A stretch of DNA of 43,548 bases from Synergistales bacterium. Lineage in GTDB: Bacteria; Synergistota; Synergistia; Synergistales; Aminobacteriaceae. The DNA lies in NCBI GenBank assembly GCA_025997955.1, contig BNVH01000020.1, positions 1 through 43,548 of the forward strand. Direction: 5' to 3'. Below, piece after piece: positions 32,274 through 40,606 of this stretch. The translations under genes were made by a program, and so were the position numbers. The notes below the pieces were generated by a model. That model had not been told where the DNA came from. It saw only the letters and a list, made by a program, of their open reading frames with translations, and searched no databases. Numbering within the stretch: the stretch's first letter is position 1; each line of letters starts with the position of its first letter.

Positions 32274-33044
32274 TTACTGTATACGCGCGGCTACGCGAGA
32301 TCTGAGATTGTCCGGGGAAAACGGTTTTTGTATGTAGTCGACCGCGCCCAAGTCTAACCCCTTTTTCTCGTTTTCGGAGTCCGTAACGCCGGTCAGGAAT
32401 ATGACGGGAATGTCGCGCGTCTTGGGGTTTTCCTTGAGTTTTTGTATCGCGTCATAACCGTCCATACCTGGCATGTCTATATCCAAAAGAATCAGCTCTG
32501 GACAATGCCGTTCTAACAGGTCGAACATCTTCTCGGCTGAGACGGCGGTCAACACCGTATATATCTCGCCCAGCGCGCTTTTGCCTATCTTGAGATTTGC
32601 CAAACTGTCGTCTATCATCATTACCGTTTTTCGGGTCATATCCGAAGTCATGGAGCTTGCCTCCTTGTCATGAGCTATAGTTAGAGTCTCATGGATATTT
32701 TCAAGAGCTCTGAGTATACGGTTTGCAAGGCTTGCGAGTTCATCGTGGAAATGCCCGATGTTCTCTTTTACGTAAGCTTCATCTCCGTCTTTTCCGGCCC
32801 GTTCCAAAAGAGCCGCCATTTTAGATACTTCAGCGGCTCCGATGCTTGCCGAAGCGCTTTTGATAGCGTGGGCGTGAGAGGCGAGCGTTTTCAGAGCGTC
32901 TTCGTTCTCCGGAGCTTTGGTAAATATGGGAAGTCTCTCCTCCGCGTCTTGCCGATAGGTATCTAAAACATCAATATAGGCATCCATTGAGCCGCCCATC
33001 ATATCAAGCCCTATGGCGGTGTCTACACCGTCTATCTTTAACAT
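32274..33044 (-). CDS. Hpt domain-receiver domain protein
   Basis: The protein combines an N-terminal histidine phosphotransfer domain with a C-terminal receiver. The phospho-His is in SHAHAIKSASASIGA (His59 from the ATG at 33044). The receiver has MMIDDS, the phospho-Asp in LILLDIDMPGMDG (Asp188), FLTG and the Lys in YIQKPFSP. No DNA-binding or enzymatic output domain follows, so it probably relays phosphate within a multi-component system. Start is unsure: a TTG at 33053 adds three residues. It begins 13 bases or fewer after the beta-helix surface protein gene and is likely co-transcribed with it. No kinase gene is in the window. Confidence 0.88.
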   Translation of the reverse strand: MLKIDGVDTAIGLDMMGGSMDAYIDVLDTYRQDAEERLPIFTKAPENEDALKTLASHAHAIKSASASIGAAEVSKMAALLERAGKDGDEAYVKENIGHFHDELASLANRILRALENIHETLTIAHDKEASSMTSDMTRKTVMMIDDSLANLKIGKSALGEIYTVLTAVSAEKMFDLLERHCPELILLDIDMPGMDGYDAIQKLKENPKTRDIPVIFLTGVTDSENEKKGLDLGAVDYIQKPFSPDNLRSRVAARIQ

Positions 33045-33057
33045 TCTGGGCAAGTGA

Positions 33058-34731
33058 CTACTTACGCTTCTTTGCGCGAACCGTCAAAATGACGAGAGGA
33101 AGAAAAACCAAGAAGCTGCTCGCAACAGAACATCCGCCGCCACCCCTGGAAGATTTCTTGGTGACTGTCAAGAAGTAGTAAGTTGATGACTGCTCGGCTT
33201 TTCCTTTGCTGTTTTCCGCGTCGACCGTAACTCTGATAATGGTCTCCCCGATAGAGCGAGCCGCGACGCGCGCGCTATGAATGTTTTCGGAAGCGGCTAA
33301 CTCATCGACCGTGGCTATGGTCGGGAGCGACGAGGTGAACCTCAGATCGTAGGGCGTACCCTCCGGCTCTATTATGACAGTAGCGTTGATGTTGGCGTGC
33401 GAGCCTGTGGTCATCTTTACGTCCGTGCCGGTGTCTATACCGTTGACGCGAACTTTGACCGTGGGCTTAACCGTGGCCTCTGTTCTGACTTTCACTCTTT
33501 TAGAGGCTGTTTTGACAATACTGTTGCCGTTTGTATCCCAACCGTGAGCCTCGACTGTAAGCAAGACCTCTCCGACAGAGAGAGCTATGGCGTTTCCTTG
33601 TTGATCTATGGAGAGTATATAGGGCGCGTCCACGCTCCAAACGAGGCCGTCTCCATTAGGATAGTCAAAGACGTTCAGAGTGGCCTTTTCCGGGCTAACT
33701 GTTGCGCTGTAGGTTAAGCGAGCGCCGATTTCGAGATTTTCCGAGCCCGCTATATCTATATTTACCAATGCCACCGGGAGGAGTTCCACGGCGCCGGCGT
33801 CTATGCCCTTCATCTGCGGGCGGTTTGCGCCGCGAATGTCCGTTGCGGGAAGCGAGAACGCGAGAGCCGCGTTCGGCGGGATTTTGTCTAAGGCTTTGTT
33901 GCGCGAGGAGTTGAGAAGCTCGGCTATTTGCGCGCCTTCATATACCGAAAGAACGCCGGGCGTCAAAAACACGTCATCGGGCGATACGCCCGTGTCGTTG
34001 TTTTGAGCGGCTGAAAAAGAGGCCGCGTTCGTTGCGCCCACTACGTTATATTGCCCTGAATTGGAGACCGTGCCGGTTTCAGAGTGATAGACATCCGCCG
34101 CTGACGAAGCGCTGTTGCCGGTTATGATGGACGCGTCAAAGCGGACATTTCCCCCGAAGACGCTCACCCCTCCGCCTCCGCCAAGCGCTCGGTTGTTTGT
34201 CAGAGTGCAGTTTATGAACCTGACGCCATGCGCGCCGCTTCCATAAACGTGAACCGCCCCACCATCTTGCCCGATATTTTCAAAAAATACGCAGTTCTCG
34301 AACGTGACGTCCGCGGCGGAGGAGTCTATATAAGCCGCCCCGCCATTTTCCGGGGCTGAATTGCTGTTGCCTCCGCCGATAAAGGTAAGGCGGCTGAATT
34401 TGACCTGTCCTTTCGATACGGCGAAAAGCCGAGAAACGCCCCCGCCCCGAACTGACGCCCCATTGCCATTTATGGTTACGTTTCTTATGATGGTTATCTG
34501 AATCGAGGAAAGAGTTATTTCTTTTACGCTGGGGGATATTTCAATTATATCCGCAGTTCCGGCGTCGATGGCCTCTCTCAAAGTTCCGGCCCCGGAGTCC
34601 GCGCCAGATACAACTGTATATGTGGCGGCGTTCGCCACAGTTGAAAAAAACAAAATTGCCGCAGCGCATATCAAAATTTTGCTTATTGTGTCAAAAAATC
34701 TCCCAGAATTTTCCTCAGCGCGTTTTTCCAT
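33058..34731 (-). CDS. Secreted right-handed beta-helix protein with Synerg-CTERM-type anchor
   Basis: The ATG at 34731 follows AAAGGGGAG by nine bases and gives about 557 residues. An open upstream extension has no support. The signal peptide has a charged region and a hydrophobic core ending VANA. Residues ~25-290 show parallel beta-helix features (ITIIRNVTINGNGASV, FENCVFFENIG, FINCTLTNNRALGGGGGVSVFGG), as in pectate-lyase-like and polymorphic outer-membrane proteins. Ig-like or bacterial-Ig-type segments follow (VNIDIAGSENLEIG, VKPTVKVRVNGIDTG). The C-terminus has GGGGCS, a hydrophobic helix and a KKRK tail, matching the Synergistota sorting signal. A surface adhesin or envelope-associated role is likely, but no catalytic residues can be assigned. 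Confidence 0.87.
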   Translation of the reverse strand: MEKRAEENSGRFFDTISKILICAAAILFFSTVANAATYTVVSGADSGAGTLREAIDAGTADIIEISPSVKEITLSSIQITIIRNVTINGNGASVRGGGVSRLFAVSKGQVKFSRLTFIGGGNSNSAPENGGAAYIDSSAADVTFENCVFFENIGQDGGAVHVYGSGAHGVRFINCTLTNNRALGGGGGVSVFGGNVRFDASIITGNSASSAADVYHSETGTVSNSGQYNVVGATNAASFSAAQNNDTGVSPDDVFLTPGVLSVYEGAQIAELLNSSRNKALDKIPPNAALAFSLPATDIRGANRPQMKGIDAGAVELLPVALVNIDIAGSENLEIGARLTYSATVSPEKATLNVFDYPNGDGLVWSVDAPYILSIDQQGNAIALSVGEVLLTVEAHGWDTNGNSIVKTASKRVKVRTEATVKPTVKVRVNGIDTGTDVKMTTGSHANINATVIIEPEGTPYDLRFTSSLPTIATVDELAASENIHSARVAARSIGETIIRVTVDAENSKGKAEQSSTYYFLTVTKKSSRGGGGCSVASSFLVFLPLVILTVRAKKRK

Positions 34732-34848
34732 AAACAAAAACTCCCCTTTCAAAATCTCAATTACCGCGCTTAAGATTATACATAAAATTAACATCATGTG
34801 CAAAAGAGAGTTGCTGTCCATTGGGGAAAACACAAGGCAGGAAAAGCA

Positions 34849-34874
34849 AAAACCCCTGAAAACTCAGGGGTTTT
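34849..34874 (-). terminator. Terminator after tRNA-Asn
   Basis: CCCCTGA and TCAGGGG form a 7-bp stem with an AAAC/GTTT loop flanked by A-run and T-run on opposite sides, so it can act on both strands. On the minus strand it ends the tRNA-Asn transcript about 33 bases after the CCA. Confidence 0.8.
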
Positions 34875-34906
34875 GGTATCATATGGTGTTTTGTGAAACT
34901 TAATAT

Positions 34907-34982
34907 TGGCTCCGCGATCAGGACTCGAACCTGAAACCTAGTGATTAACAGTCACCCGCTCTGCCGATTGAGCTACCGCGGA
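34907..34982 (-). tRNA. tRNA-Asn (anticodon GUU)
   Basis: The minus strand folds into a complete 76-base cloverleaf. The acceptor TCCGCGG pairs with the 3' strand (one G-U), the D-loop contains AGCTCAATCGG, and the anticodon loop is CTGTTAA. The T-arm is CAGG-TTCGAGT-CCTG, with a G discriminator and encoded CCA. It has its own promoter and terminator. Confidence 0.97.
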
Positions 34983-35008
34983 ACATTTATTTCGTCACAA
35001 CGTTCAAT

Positions 35009-35037
35009 ACTATACACTCACGCCTTTCAAGTGTCAA
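35009..35037 (-). promoter_or_regulatory. Promoter of tRNA-Asn
   Basis: On the minus strand TTGACA (35032-35037), exactly 17 bases, then TATAGT (35009-35014). The start of transcription would be about 20 bases before the mature tRNA 5' end. Confidence 0.75.
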
Positions 35038-35129
35038 TAATAAAATGTTTTTGTGTCGCTCGTCTGTGGCGTCTTTATGAAATTTCGTGAATATTATTGG
35101 CATCTTCGAACCCCTTTTTTGTATTTTTG

Positions 35130-35159
35130 TTGTAAAATACAGACTTTTTATTGTAGAAT
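35130..35159 (+). promoter_or_regulatory. Candidate promoter for the 35211-37444 genes
   Basis: TTGTAA (35130-35135), 18 bases, TAGAAT (35154-35159). The match is moderate and the position is 50 bases before the small membrane-protein gene. Confidence 0.4.
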
Positions 35160-35210
35160 GAACTGTGTGTTTTAAAAATCCGGACTTAAGGCGGAAGGGG
35201 AATATGAAGT

Positions 35211-35609
35211 ATGGACAGTAAAGACGCAAAAACGGTGGTCGAGGTTGTGGCCAAGAATAACAAGGCCAAGAAAATCATTGGTGTCGTAGTCGGTCTTATT
35301 ATCATCTTCAACATTTTCTGGAATCTCATGGAGCATAAAATATCCGAGGAGTTGGGCGGAGGCAATATCGCGGCGTTGACCGAGCGTATCGCGGCGCTTG
35401 AGAAGGCGGACAGCGAGGTTTTGGACGTTGACGCCGTCAAGGCCGACCTCGCCGCCATGAAAGACGCCTCGGAAAAGTTTGAAAGCAAACTGAACGCGAT
35501 TGTCAAGGCCGAGGAGGCCAAGCTGGACGTCCTGACTCAGAACGTCGAAAGCCAGAGAGCCTATGTGGAGACTCTCAAAAGTCTTCTGTCAGGAGAAACC
35601 GGCAAGTAG
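35211..35609 (+). CDS. Small membrane-anchored coiled-coil protein, unrecognised
   Basis: The 132-residue protein has a Lys-rich N-terminus (1-22), one hydrophobic helix (about 23-40, IIGVVVGLIIIFNIFW) and a long, charged, Ala/Glu/Lys-rich helix from 52 to the end that should form a coiled coil. With positive residues before the helix it is likely a single-pass inner-membrane protein with the coiled coil outside the cytoplasm. No family is recognised. It ends five bases before lepA, with the lepA Shine-Dalgarno beginning at its stop. Confidence 0.75.
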   Translation: MDSKDAKTVVEVVAKNNKAKKIIGVVVGLIIIFNIFWNLMEHKISEELGGGNIAALTERIAALEKADSEVLDVDAVKADLAAMKDASEKFESKLNAIVKAEEAKLDVLTQNVESQRAYVETLKSLLSGETGK

Positions 35610-35614
35610 GGAGA

Positions 35615-37444
35615 ATGAAGCGGGACAATATACGAAATTTTTGCATAATCGCGCATATCGACCACGGAAAATCCACACTTGCCGACCGTCTCCTTGAGGA
35701 GACTCACACCGTGGCCATGCGCGACATGAAGCAGCAGATCTTAGACTCGCTGTCTTTGGAGCGCGAACGGGGAATAACTATCAAGCTCGTCCCAGTTCGG
35801 ATGTACTACAAGGCAAACGACGGGCACGACTATATCCTAAATCTCATAGATACACCTGGGCACGTGGACTTCGGCTATGAGGTGTCGCGTTCTCTCGCGG
35901 CTTGCGAGGGGGCGTTGCTTGTTGTGGACGCCACACAGGGCGTGGAGGCTCAGACTGTCGCCAACGCCTATCAGGCCATAGAGCAGGGGCTTGAGGTTAT
36001 ACCGATAATTAACAAAATAGACTTGCCCTCAGCCAGAGCCGACAACGCAAAAAAGGAAATAACCGACGTTGTTGGTATAGACGCCGACGACGCAATTTTG
36101 GCCAGCGCCAAAGACGGCACGGGCATAAAGGATATATTGGAAAAAATAGTATCCGACGTGCCGCCGCCCGACGGAGATCCGGACGCGCCGCTTGAGGCCC
36201 TCATTTTTGATTCCGTCTATGACAACTATCGGGGCGTTATCTGCTATGTCCGCGTCATGAACGGAACCCTCAAGGCCGGACAGAACATTCTCTTCATGGC
36301 GACAAACGGGCGCTATCCGGTCAACGAAGTGGGGGTATTCCGTCCGTCGTTTACGACTATAGATTGTCTCAAGGCCGGCGAGGTAGGCTATATAACGGCC
36401 AGCGTAAAGACCCTCGCCGAGGCGCGGGTGGGGGACACCATAACTGACGCGCAAAGTCCCGCGACGCAAGCGCTCCCCGGATACCGCAAGGTGAAGTCCG
36501 TGGTGTTCTGCGGGTTTTATCCCGTAGAGCGCGACGAGTATCCGCAACTGCGCGACGCTTTAGAGAAACTTTGCCTCAACGACGCGGCCATCACCTACGA
36601 GCCTGAGACGTCGGTGGCTCTTGGGTTTGGGTTTAGGTGCGGGTTTCTTGGACTTTTGCATATGGATGTGGCGCGCGAGCGGCTCTTGCGCGAGTTTGAC
36701 GTGGATCTCGTCGCCACGTCGCCTAACGTGGTCTACGAGATAACGACCTCTGACGGAAGTATAATAGAGGCTCATCGCCCAAGCGATTTTCCCGATGTGG
36801 GAGACATAGCGGAGGTGCGGGAGCCCTTTATTAAGCTGTCCGTCTTTTTGCCGTCCGACTGCGTGGGGAAAGTCATGCAAATAGTTCAGGATAAGCGCGG
36901 AGTTTACCGTTCTATGGACTACCTGACGCCTGAGCGCGTGAGGCTAGTATATGACATGCCTCTTTCGGAGTTCATCACGGACTTTCACGACAAGCTCCAG
37001 TCTCAGACGCGCGGCTACGCCTCCTTGGATTATGAGTTTATCGGCATCAGACCGTCTGAGCTTGTGCGCGTGGACGTGTTGGTGAACGGCGAGGCGGCGG
37101 ACGCGTTTTCGTTCATATGCCACAAGGACGCGTCGTACAATCGCGGGCACGCGGCCGTGACTAAACTGAAAACGCTTATTCCAAACCAGCTCTTTGAGGT
37201 GCCGATTCAGGCCTCTGTCGGAAAGCGCGTAATTGTGCGGGTAAACGTCAAGGCATTGCGAAAAGACGTTCTCGCCAAGTGCTACGGCGGAGACATCACC
37301 CGTAAGCGCAAACTGTTGGAAAAACAAAAAGAGGGCAAAAAACGCATGAAGCAAATAGGCAAAGTCTCCATTCCGCAGGAGGCGTTTTTGAACTTTTTGA
37401 GAGTAGACGGCGAAGGCGATAAAAACTCCAAAGGAACGGCTTGA
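35615..37444 (+). CDS. lepA: Elongation factor 4 (LepA)
   Basis: LepA is a ribosome-binding GTPase affecting translocation and ribosome assembly. The 609 residues carry G1 AHIDHGKST, G2 RERGITIK, G3 DTPGHVDF and G4 NKIDLPSA. The LepA-specific C-terminal domain shows CGFLGLLHMDVARERL, YRSMDYLTPERVRLVYDMPL, ALRKDVLAKCYGGDITRKRKLLEKQKEGKKRMK in segments, and IPQEAFLNFL at the end. Length is normal. AGGGAG precedes the ATG. Its last 26 bases overlap the likely tlyA coding region. Confidence 0.97.
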   Translation: MKRDNIRNFCIIAHIDHGKSTLADRLLEETHTVAMRDMKQQILDSLSLERERGITIKLVPVRMYYKANDGHDYILNLIDTPGHVDFGYEVSRSLAACEGALLVVDATQGVEAQTVANAYQAIEQGLEVIPIINKIDLPSARADNAKKEITDVVGIDADDAILASAKDGTGIKDILEKIVSDVPPPDGDPDAPLEALIFDSVYDNYRGVICYVRVMNGTLKAGQNILFMATNGRYPVNEVGVFRPSFTTIDCLKAGEVGYITASVKTLAEARVGDTITDAQSPATQALPGYRKVKSVVFCGFYPVERDEYPQLRDALEKLCLNDAAITYEPETSVALGFGFRCGFLGLLHMDVARERLLREFDVDLVATSPNVVYEITTSDGSIIEAHRPSDFPDVGDIAEVREPFIKLSVFLPSDCVGKVMQIVQDKRGVYRSMDYLTPERVRLVYDMPLSEFITDFHDKLQSQTRGYASLDYEFIGIRPSELVRVDVLVNGEAADAFSFICHKDASYNRGHAAVTKLKTLIPNQLFEVPIQASVGKRVIVRVNVKALRKDVLAKCYGGDITRKRKLLEKQKEGKKRMKQIGKVSIPQEAFLNFLRVDGEGDKNSKGTA

Positions 37445-38243
37445 TAAACTCCTGACCGACCGAGGATTGGCCGAGAGCCGAACAAAAGCGCAGGCTTTGA
37501 TTATGGCCGGACGCGTAAAAGTGCCGAACTTAACCTCGCTCAAGGCGGGGACTCTCGTGCCGGCGGACTGTTCCGTTTTTGTCGATGAAGCGCAGCAATG
37601 GGTCAGTCGGGGGGCTTTCAAGTTATTGAAGGCTCTTGATATTTTTTCGCTCTCCGTATCCGATAGAGTGTGTGTGGATATAGGCGCGTCCACCGGCGGC
37701 TTTACTGATGTTTTGCTTGACGCGGGGGCTAAGAAGGTCTACGCCGTAGACGTTGGGTACGGTCAACTCAATTGGAAGTTGGCAAGCGACCCCAGAGTTG
37801 TCGTGATGGACAGAACTAACGCGCGCTATCTTACCTCTGAGATGTTCGATGACGTTTTAGAGGTGGCGGTATGCGACGCGTCGTTTATTTCACTGCGCCT
37901 CATATTGCCGGCTATCGACGGACTTCTTTCGAGCAAAAGGTCAGCGGACGCTGTGGTTCTTATAAAGCCCCAGTTTGAGGCGGGGCGCGAGAGGGTCGGT
38001 AAGGGCGTCGTGAGAGACGCAAGTGTCCACGCCGACGTTTTGCGCGAAATTACGCGATTCATCAAAGACGAGACCGACCTCGAAGCCGCGGCTCTCTCCT
38101 GGTCTCCCATAAAGGGACCGGAGGGCAATATAGAGTTCTTGTGTCATTTGCGCAAAAATAATAATAAAATGTCAGAGGCGAAAGAAATCGACGTTGATTC
38201 TCTTGTCATAGCCGCTCATCGAGAATTACTAAAAAAATCATAA
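37419..38243 (+). CDS. tlyA: TlyA-family rRNA 2'-O-methyltransferase / haemolysin-like protein
   Basis: TlyA methylates 16S and 23S rRNA using SAM. It has an N-terminal S4 RNA-binding domain and a FtsJ-like Rossmann methyltransferase. Visible are VCVDIGASTGGFTDVLLDAGAKKVYAVDVG (motif I, in two pieces), KPQFEAGRERVGKGVVRD and the SPIKGPEGNIEFL end. The first ordinary start codon, TTG at 37467, would cut the S4 domain. The frame upstream reads ERLDKLLTDRGLAESR, exactly the family's N-terminus, and stays open back to a stop at 37404. The only reasonable initiators there are ATA at 37419 or CTG at 37452. I place the start at 37419, overlapping lepA by 26 bases; this is uncertain. The gene may be translated by coupling to lepA. 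Confidence 0.85.
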   Translation: MKTPKERLDKLLTDRGLAESRTKAQALIMAGRVKVPNLTSLKAGTLVPADCSVFVDEAQQWVSRGAFKLLKALDIFSLSVSDRVCVDIGASTGGFTDVLLDAGAKKVYAVDVGYGQLNWKLASDPRVVVMDRTNARYLTSEMFDDVLEVAVCDASFISLRLILPAIDGLLSSKRSADAVVLIKPQFEAGRERVGKGVVRDASVHADVLREITRFIKDETDLEAAALSWSPIKGPEGNIEFLCHLRKNNNKMSEAKEIDVDSLVIAAHRELLKKS

Positions 38244-38271
38244 TTTATTGTTTATAATTGAAATAAACTTG

Positions 38272-38296
38272 TAACGTGATAGAGTTATAACGTGAT
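38272..38296. repeat. Tandem TAACGTGAT in the hisS leader
   Basis: TAACGTGAT occurs at 38272-38280 and again at 38288-38296, a 16-base period, in the 93-base gap before hisS. It may be a regulator site or chance in an AT-rich spacer. Confidence 0.3.
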
Positions 38297-38336
38297 TTAT
38301 GATAATAAAAACATTGAACATGGAGGATAAAAAATC

Positions 38337-39617
38337 ATGGATATCAAAGCGCCTCGCGGCGTAAGGGACATTTTGCCGGACGAATCTTGGCGATGGGCTT
38401 ATGTATTGGACGTTACGGCCAAAACTATGGTCGACTTCGGGCACTCTGAGATACACCTGCCGATTTTCGAGCAGACCGAGCTTTTTTCACGCGGAGTCGG
38501 CGATACTACGGACATAGTGGAAAAAGAAATGTACAATTTCACCGATAGAGGGGGGCGCAATCTCACTCTCAGACCTGAGGCCACGGCAGGCATGGTGAGA
38601 GCGGCAGTCGAGCACGGTCTGTGCGCTCAGGGCGCGGCTTCCCGCCTTTGGTGCTGGGGAGCTATGTTTAGGTACGAGCGTCCTCAAAAAGGACGCTATC
38701 GGCAGTTTTTTCAAATAGACGCCGAGACTTTGGGGCTGTCCGGGGCGGTCGCGGACATCGAGGTTATCGCGCTGTCCGCTGAGATTTTTAGGCGCTTGGG
38801 GCTCAGGAATTTGGAGGTCGTCCTGAATTCCGTCGGATGCCCGAAATGCCGTCCGGTCTACCGCGAAAAACTTTTGGCGCACTTTTCGGCCAATAAAGAC
38901 AAGCTCTGTAAAGACTGCCTTTTGAGATTGGAGCGCAACCCTCTGAGGCTCCTTGACTGCAAAGAGCCGGAATGCGGAGCCTTAGCGGACGCGGCCCCCG
39001 CTATATACGACTGCCTGTGCGACGAATGCGCTTCTCACTTTGAAGAGGTCAAAAGCGGCCTGAGCGGTCTCGGTTTCCCATACAAGTTAGATAAACGTCT
39101 CGTGCGCGGCTTGGACTACTACACTAAGACGGCTTACGAGATTCTCTCGGGTGATTTAGGCGCGCAAAACGCCGTCTGCGGCGGCGGACGCTACGACAAC
39201 CTTTCGGAGTCGGTCGGAGGGCCGCATTTGCCTGGGGTCGGCTTCGCGGCAGGAGTCGACCGGATTTTATTGGTCATGGAAGAGCAGGGATGTTCTTTCG
39301 GCAAACGTCCGCAAAAAGAGGTCTACGTAGTCGCGCAGGACGATACTCCGGCGGTGCGCGACGCCGCTTTGGGCTTAGCGCACAGACTCCGCGTGGAGGG
39401 CATTCCCGTCGAGGACGACGCTGGCGATGTATCTGGAAAGAAGCGAAGTTTCAAGGCGCAGATGAAGAGCGCCAACAACGCGGGCGTGACCTGGGCATGT
39501 CTCGTCTCTTTGGGCGAAGATAAGGAAATCGCTCTTGTCATGAAGAATATGGCCACGGGCGAACAGACAGCCGTGCAGCCGGAAGACGTGGCGCTTAGAG
39601 TCAAAGAGGCGCGGTAA
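38337..39617 (+). CDS. hisS: Histidyl-tRNA synthetase
   Basis: The 426-residue class II synthetase charges tRNA-His. Motif 1 region is APRGVRDILPDES; motif 2 is MFRYERPQKGRYRQFFQ; the histidine-specific loops LVRGLDYYTKTAYE and CGGGRYDNLSE follow; the C-terminal anticodon-binding domain (about 330-426) contains KRSFKAQMKSANNAG. Length is normal. The ATG follows GGAGG by about ten bases. No T-box leader is seen upstream. Confidence 0.97.
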   Translation: MDIKAPRGVRDILPDESWRWAYVLDVTAKTMVDFGHSEIHLPIFEQTELFSRGVGDTTDIVEKEMYNFTDRGGRNLTLRPEATAGMVRAAVEHGLCAQGAASRLWCWGAMFRYERPQKGRYRQFFQIDAETLGLSGAVADIEVIALSAEIFRRLGLRNLEVVLNSVGCPKCRPVYREKLLAHFSANKDKLCKDCLLRLERNPLRLLDCKEPECGALADAAPAIYDCLCDECASHFEEVKSGLSGLGFPYKLDKRLVRGLDYYTKTAYEILSGDLGAQNAVCGGGRYDNLSESVGGPHLPGVGFAAGVDRILLVMEEQGCSFGKRPQKEVYVVAQDDTPAVRDAALGLAHRLRVEGIPVEDDAGDVSGKKRSFKAQMKSANNAGVTWACLVSLGEDKEIALVMKNMATGEQTAVQPEDVALRVKEAR

Positions 39618-39672
39618 ACTATATGTTTTATGGATACCCGAACTTGGCGCTTTTCGTGTTAAAATCTTACGG

Positions 39673-39696
39673 AATCGGCGCAATGGTTGGCCGATT
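39673..39696. other. 7-bp hairpin upstream of the parvulin gene
   Basis: AATCGGC (39673-39679) pairs with GCCGATT (39690-39696) around a 10-base loop. No T-run follows, so it is not a standard terminator of hisS. It lies 32 bases before the next start codon and could be a leader structure. Confidence 0.3.
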
Positions 39697-39727
39697 ATCA
39701 CAAAACTTTTGAGGAGGAATTTTATTT

Positions 39728-40606
39728 ATGAACAAGGTTTTTTTTAGGGGTACATTGGCGGCGGCTCTCGTTTTGGTGTTTTTTGGCTTGTCGTTTGCCG
39801 CCGACGCCGTGCCCTCCGGCAACGCCAAGGACTCGGAGAAAATTTTGGCCCGTGTGAACGGAGACGATATCAAGGAGAAGGACGTTGACAAGCTGATTGC
39901 GATGCTTGGGCCACAGGGCGCTAACTACGACAACGAGCAAGGGCGAAGCGCTATCTTGGACGAGATTATCGCCACGCGCCTCTTCGCTCTCGACGGAGCC
40001 AAGAAAAAACTCAGCGAAAAGCCCGAGTTTAAAGAGATTCTAGAGGACTTCACCCGCCAAACCCTCGCGCGCTTCGCCATAGAGGACGCGATAAAAGACG
40101 AGGTGTCCAACGAGGACGAGGCCAAAAAATTCTACGAGGACAGCCCCGAGCAGTTTACGCAGCCGGAGGAACTTCACGCGCTCCACATCCTGTTGGCCGA
40201 CGACGCGACGAGCGCTGACAAGATAGCGCTCGTCCAAAGCGAGCTCAAAAAGGGCGTGGCATTTGAAGAAGTCGCGAAAGCGAACTCAATAGACCCGTCA
40301 GCCGCCCAAAACGGCGGAGACCTTGGCTTTTTCGCCAAGGGCATGATGGTGCCGGAGTTTGAAGCGGCGGCGTTTGCGCTCGAAAAGCCCGGCGATGTCT
40401 CGGAGTTCACTAAATCGCAGTTTGGCTGGCATATCATCAAGCTCGTCGAGAAAAAGCCATCGTCCGTCGTGCCATTCGATACCGTGAAAGATCAGATAAT
40501 CCAATTTCTGGTAAACGAGAAAAGGGGCATAGAGTATCAGGTGCGCCTGACCGCCTTGAAAGGCGAATACAAAGTGGAGATGTTGGCTTCGTCCGACGTT
40601 AAGTAA
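39728..40606 (+). CDS. Secreted parvulin-type peptidyl-prolyl isomerase (PpiC/SurA-like)
   Basis: The 292-residue protein has a signal peptide (hydrophobic residues 8-23, cleavage about SFAA). A SurA-like N-terminal helical domain follows (about 35-140), beginning ILARVNGDDIKEKDVDKLI. The parvulin domain (about 145-250) shows ELHALHILL, NGGDLGFFAKGMMVPEFEAAAFAL and FGWHIIKLVEKK. It should assist folding of exported proteins in the periplasm. AGGAGGAA lies upstream, and the stop overlaps the next start by one base (TAATG). Confidence 0.93.
   Translation: MNKVFFRGTLAAALVLVFFGLSFAADAVPSGNAKDSEKILARVNGDDIKEKDVDKLIAMLGPQGANYDNEQGRSAILDEIIATRLFALDGAKKKLSEKPEFKEILEDFTRQTLARFAIEDAIKDEVSNEDEAKKFYEDSPEQFTQPEELHALHILLADDATSADKIALVQSELKKGVAFEEVAKANSIDPSAAQNGGDLGFFAKGMMVPEFEAAAFALEKPGDVSEFTKSQFGWHIIKLVEKKPSSVVPFDTVKDQIIQFLVNEKRGIEYQVRLTALKGEYKVEMLASSDVK

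Noticed and set aside
38244..38336. T-box or attenuator leader of hisS
   Set aside because: The gap is only 93 bases and AT-rich, with no T-box sequence or terminator stem.
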